A stretch of 5,532 bases of DNA from an uncultured Eubacterium sp. (GTDB lineage Bacteria > Bacillota > Clostridia > Lachnospirales > Lachnospiraceae): the NCBI GenBank assembly GCA_934317205.1, contig CAKREL010000120.1, positions 1 through 5,532 of the forward strand. Direction: 5' to 3'. Each line of letters starts with the position of its first letter. Position 1 is the stretch's first letter. Under the pieces are notes generated by a model that saw nothing but the letters and a program-made list of their open reading frames with translations, was not told the DNA's origin and ran no database searches. The translations under genes were made by a program, and so were the position numbers. Positions 4,604 to 5,532 of the stretch are shown piece after piece.

Positions 4604-5532
4604 ATGAGAGGATTACACACACAGGTTTCGGATTTGAGAAAAGATGTTTTTGTTGAGGTTGCGCGTATTGCGTATGAATCTGACAATATCAATGATGATT
4701 TGGAGGCAATTCCATATAAGTTGTCGCCAGATGAAAATCCACGTTTCAGAGACAGTGTTTACAGAGAACGAGCAGTAAGTTCTGAACGTACCAGACTGGC
4801 ACTTGGACTATCTCTTCGACCACAGAATAAACCAGTTCATATTACAAGCGGATTGGATGAAGCAACTGTGGATGAGATGTATTATGAACCGCCTTTGATG
4901 CAGGTAATTCCGTCTGCATGTAACGCATGTGAAGATAATGTATATGAGGTAAGTAATCTTTGCCGTGGATGTCTGGCACATTCATGCATGGAGGTCTGTC
5001 CGCGTGATGCAATCACACATGTGGATGGACAGGCACATATTGATAAGTCAAAATGTATTAAATGTGGAAAATGTAAAAGTGCATGTCCATATGATGCAAT
5101 CGGTAAAAAAGTACGTCCTTGCTCTATTGCCTGTGGTATCAAAGCGATTGAATCGGATGAATATGGAAGAGCTATTATCAATCAGGAAAAATGTTTATCC
5201 TGCGGTATGTGTATGGTGAGCTGCCCATTTGGAGCCATTGCAGATAAATCTCAGATTTTCCAGCTGATCCGTTGTATGAAAAATGGTGGTGAGGTCGTTG
5301 CTGAAATTGCACCGGCTTATGCTGGACAGTTTGGTAAAGAAGCAACACCGGATAAGATTTATGCAGCACTGTTAAGATTAGGATTTTCACAGGTTTATGA
5401 GGTGGCTCTTGGTGCGGATATCGGAGCAGTGACAGAAGCGCATGATTATGTTTATCATGTAAAAACAGGAGAGAAACCATTTCTTCTGACGTCTTGCTGT
5501 CCGGCTTGGTCAATGCTGGCAAAAAAACAGTT
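4604..5532 (+). CDS. Monomeric [FeFe] hydrogenase with N-terminal iron-sulfur domains (3' partial)
   Basis: 309 codons plus two bases are visible; the gene runs off the right edge. The ATG at 4604 has AAAGGG about 10 bp upstream, and the MRGLHTQVSDLR start looks like that of group B [FeFe] hydrogenases. Residues 106-132 carry a cysteine cluster ending CRGCLAHSCMEVCP. Residues 151-161 (CIKCGKCKSACP) and 197-207 (CLSCGMCMVSCP) are standard 4Fe-4S motifs, with PCSIAC (172-177) between them. TSCCPAW at 296-302 is the first H-cluster motif; C298 would be the proton-transfer cysteine and C299 a cluster ligand. The later H-cluster motifs would lie outside the window. The enzyme is cytoplasmic and probably makes H2 from reduced ferredoxin during fermentation; the group B role is less well known. 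It is a resident gene, divergent from cotJ. Confidence 0.93.
   Translation, partial: MRGLHTQVSDLRKDVFVEVARIAYESDNINDDLEAIPYKLSPDENPRFRDSVYRERAVSSERTRLALGLSLRPQNKPVHITSGLDEATVDEMYYEPPLMQVIPSACNACEDNVYEVSNLCRGCLAHSCMEVCPRDAITHVDGQAHIDKSKCIKCGKCKSACPYDAIGKKVRPCSIACGIKAIESDEYGRAIINQEKCLSCGMCMVSCPFGAIADKSQIFQLIRCMKNGGEVVAEIAPAYAGQFGKEATPDKIYAALLRLGFSQVYEVALGADIGAVTEAHDYVYHVKTGEKPFLLTSCCPAWSMLAKKQ

Noticed and set aside
4882..5522. - strand ORFs of 99 and 114 residues, and an 84-residue + strand ORF in another frame
   Set aside because: They overlap the hydrogenase reading frame, which has four iron-sulfur motifs and TSCCPAW. The Cys/His-rich look of the shadows comes from those motifs read in other frames.

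Overview
The window looks like chromosome of a spore-forming Clostridia, most likely Lachnospiraceae (Blautia/Ruminococcus-like). This rests on the resemblance of the proteins (cotJ operon, large multi-cluster [FeFe] hydrogenase, gut-type siphophage tail and lysis genes), not on any search.

Left two thirds (about 1-3747): the late end of a prophage, all on the + strand. It holds the 3' part of a collagen-containing tail fibre gene, a small proline-rich protein, an intergenic hairpin with a T tract, a one-helix membrane protein, an A118-like holin, and an Amidase_3 endolysin with four 22-residue C-terminal repeats. The order is the standard fibre-holin-endolysin order of Firmicutes siphophages, and the lysis genes sit at the phage/host boundary.

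Middle (3732-4425, - strand): a cotJA-cotJB-cotJC spore-coat operon. cotJA and cotJB are complete. cotJC, a manganese-catalase-like coat protein, is cut off after about 67 conserved residues, exactly where a manganese-ligand histidine is expected, and then runs into a few foreign codons and a stop. The break is about 62 bp past the endolysin stop. The simplest reading is that the prophage is integrated in cotJC, with the rest of cotJC at the far (left) end outside the window. This resembles the sporulation-gene intervening elements skin (sigK) and SPbeta (spsM) of Bacillus subtilis, so precise excision in the mother cell could rebuild cotJC. This is the main discovery candidate. A sigma-K/sigma-E-like promoter lies in front of cotJA.

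Right end (4426-5532): a divergent intergenic region with promoter-like elements for both directions. It also holds a 12-codon leader ORF with a strong ribosome binding site, in frame with the next gene but closed by TAG. Then comes the 5' part of a gene for a monomeric ferredoxin-type [FeFe] hydrogenase, running off the window just after the first H-cluster motif. This gene is the resident neighbour of cotJ and does not appear to be part of the prophage.
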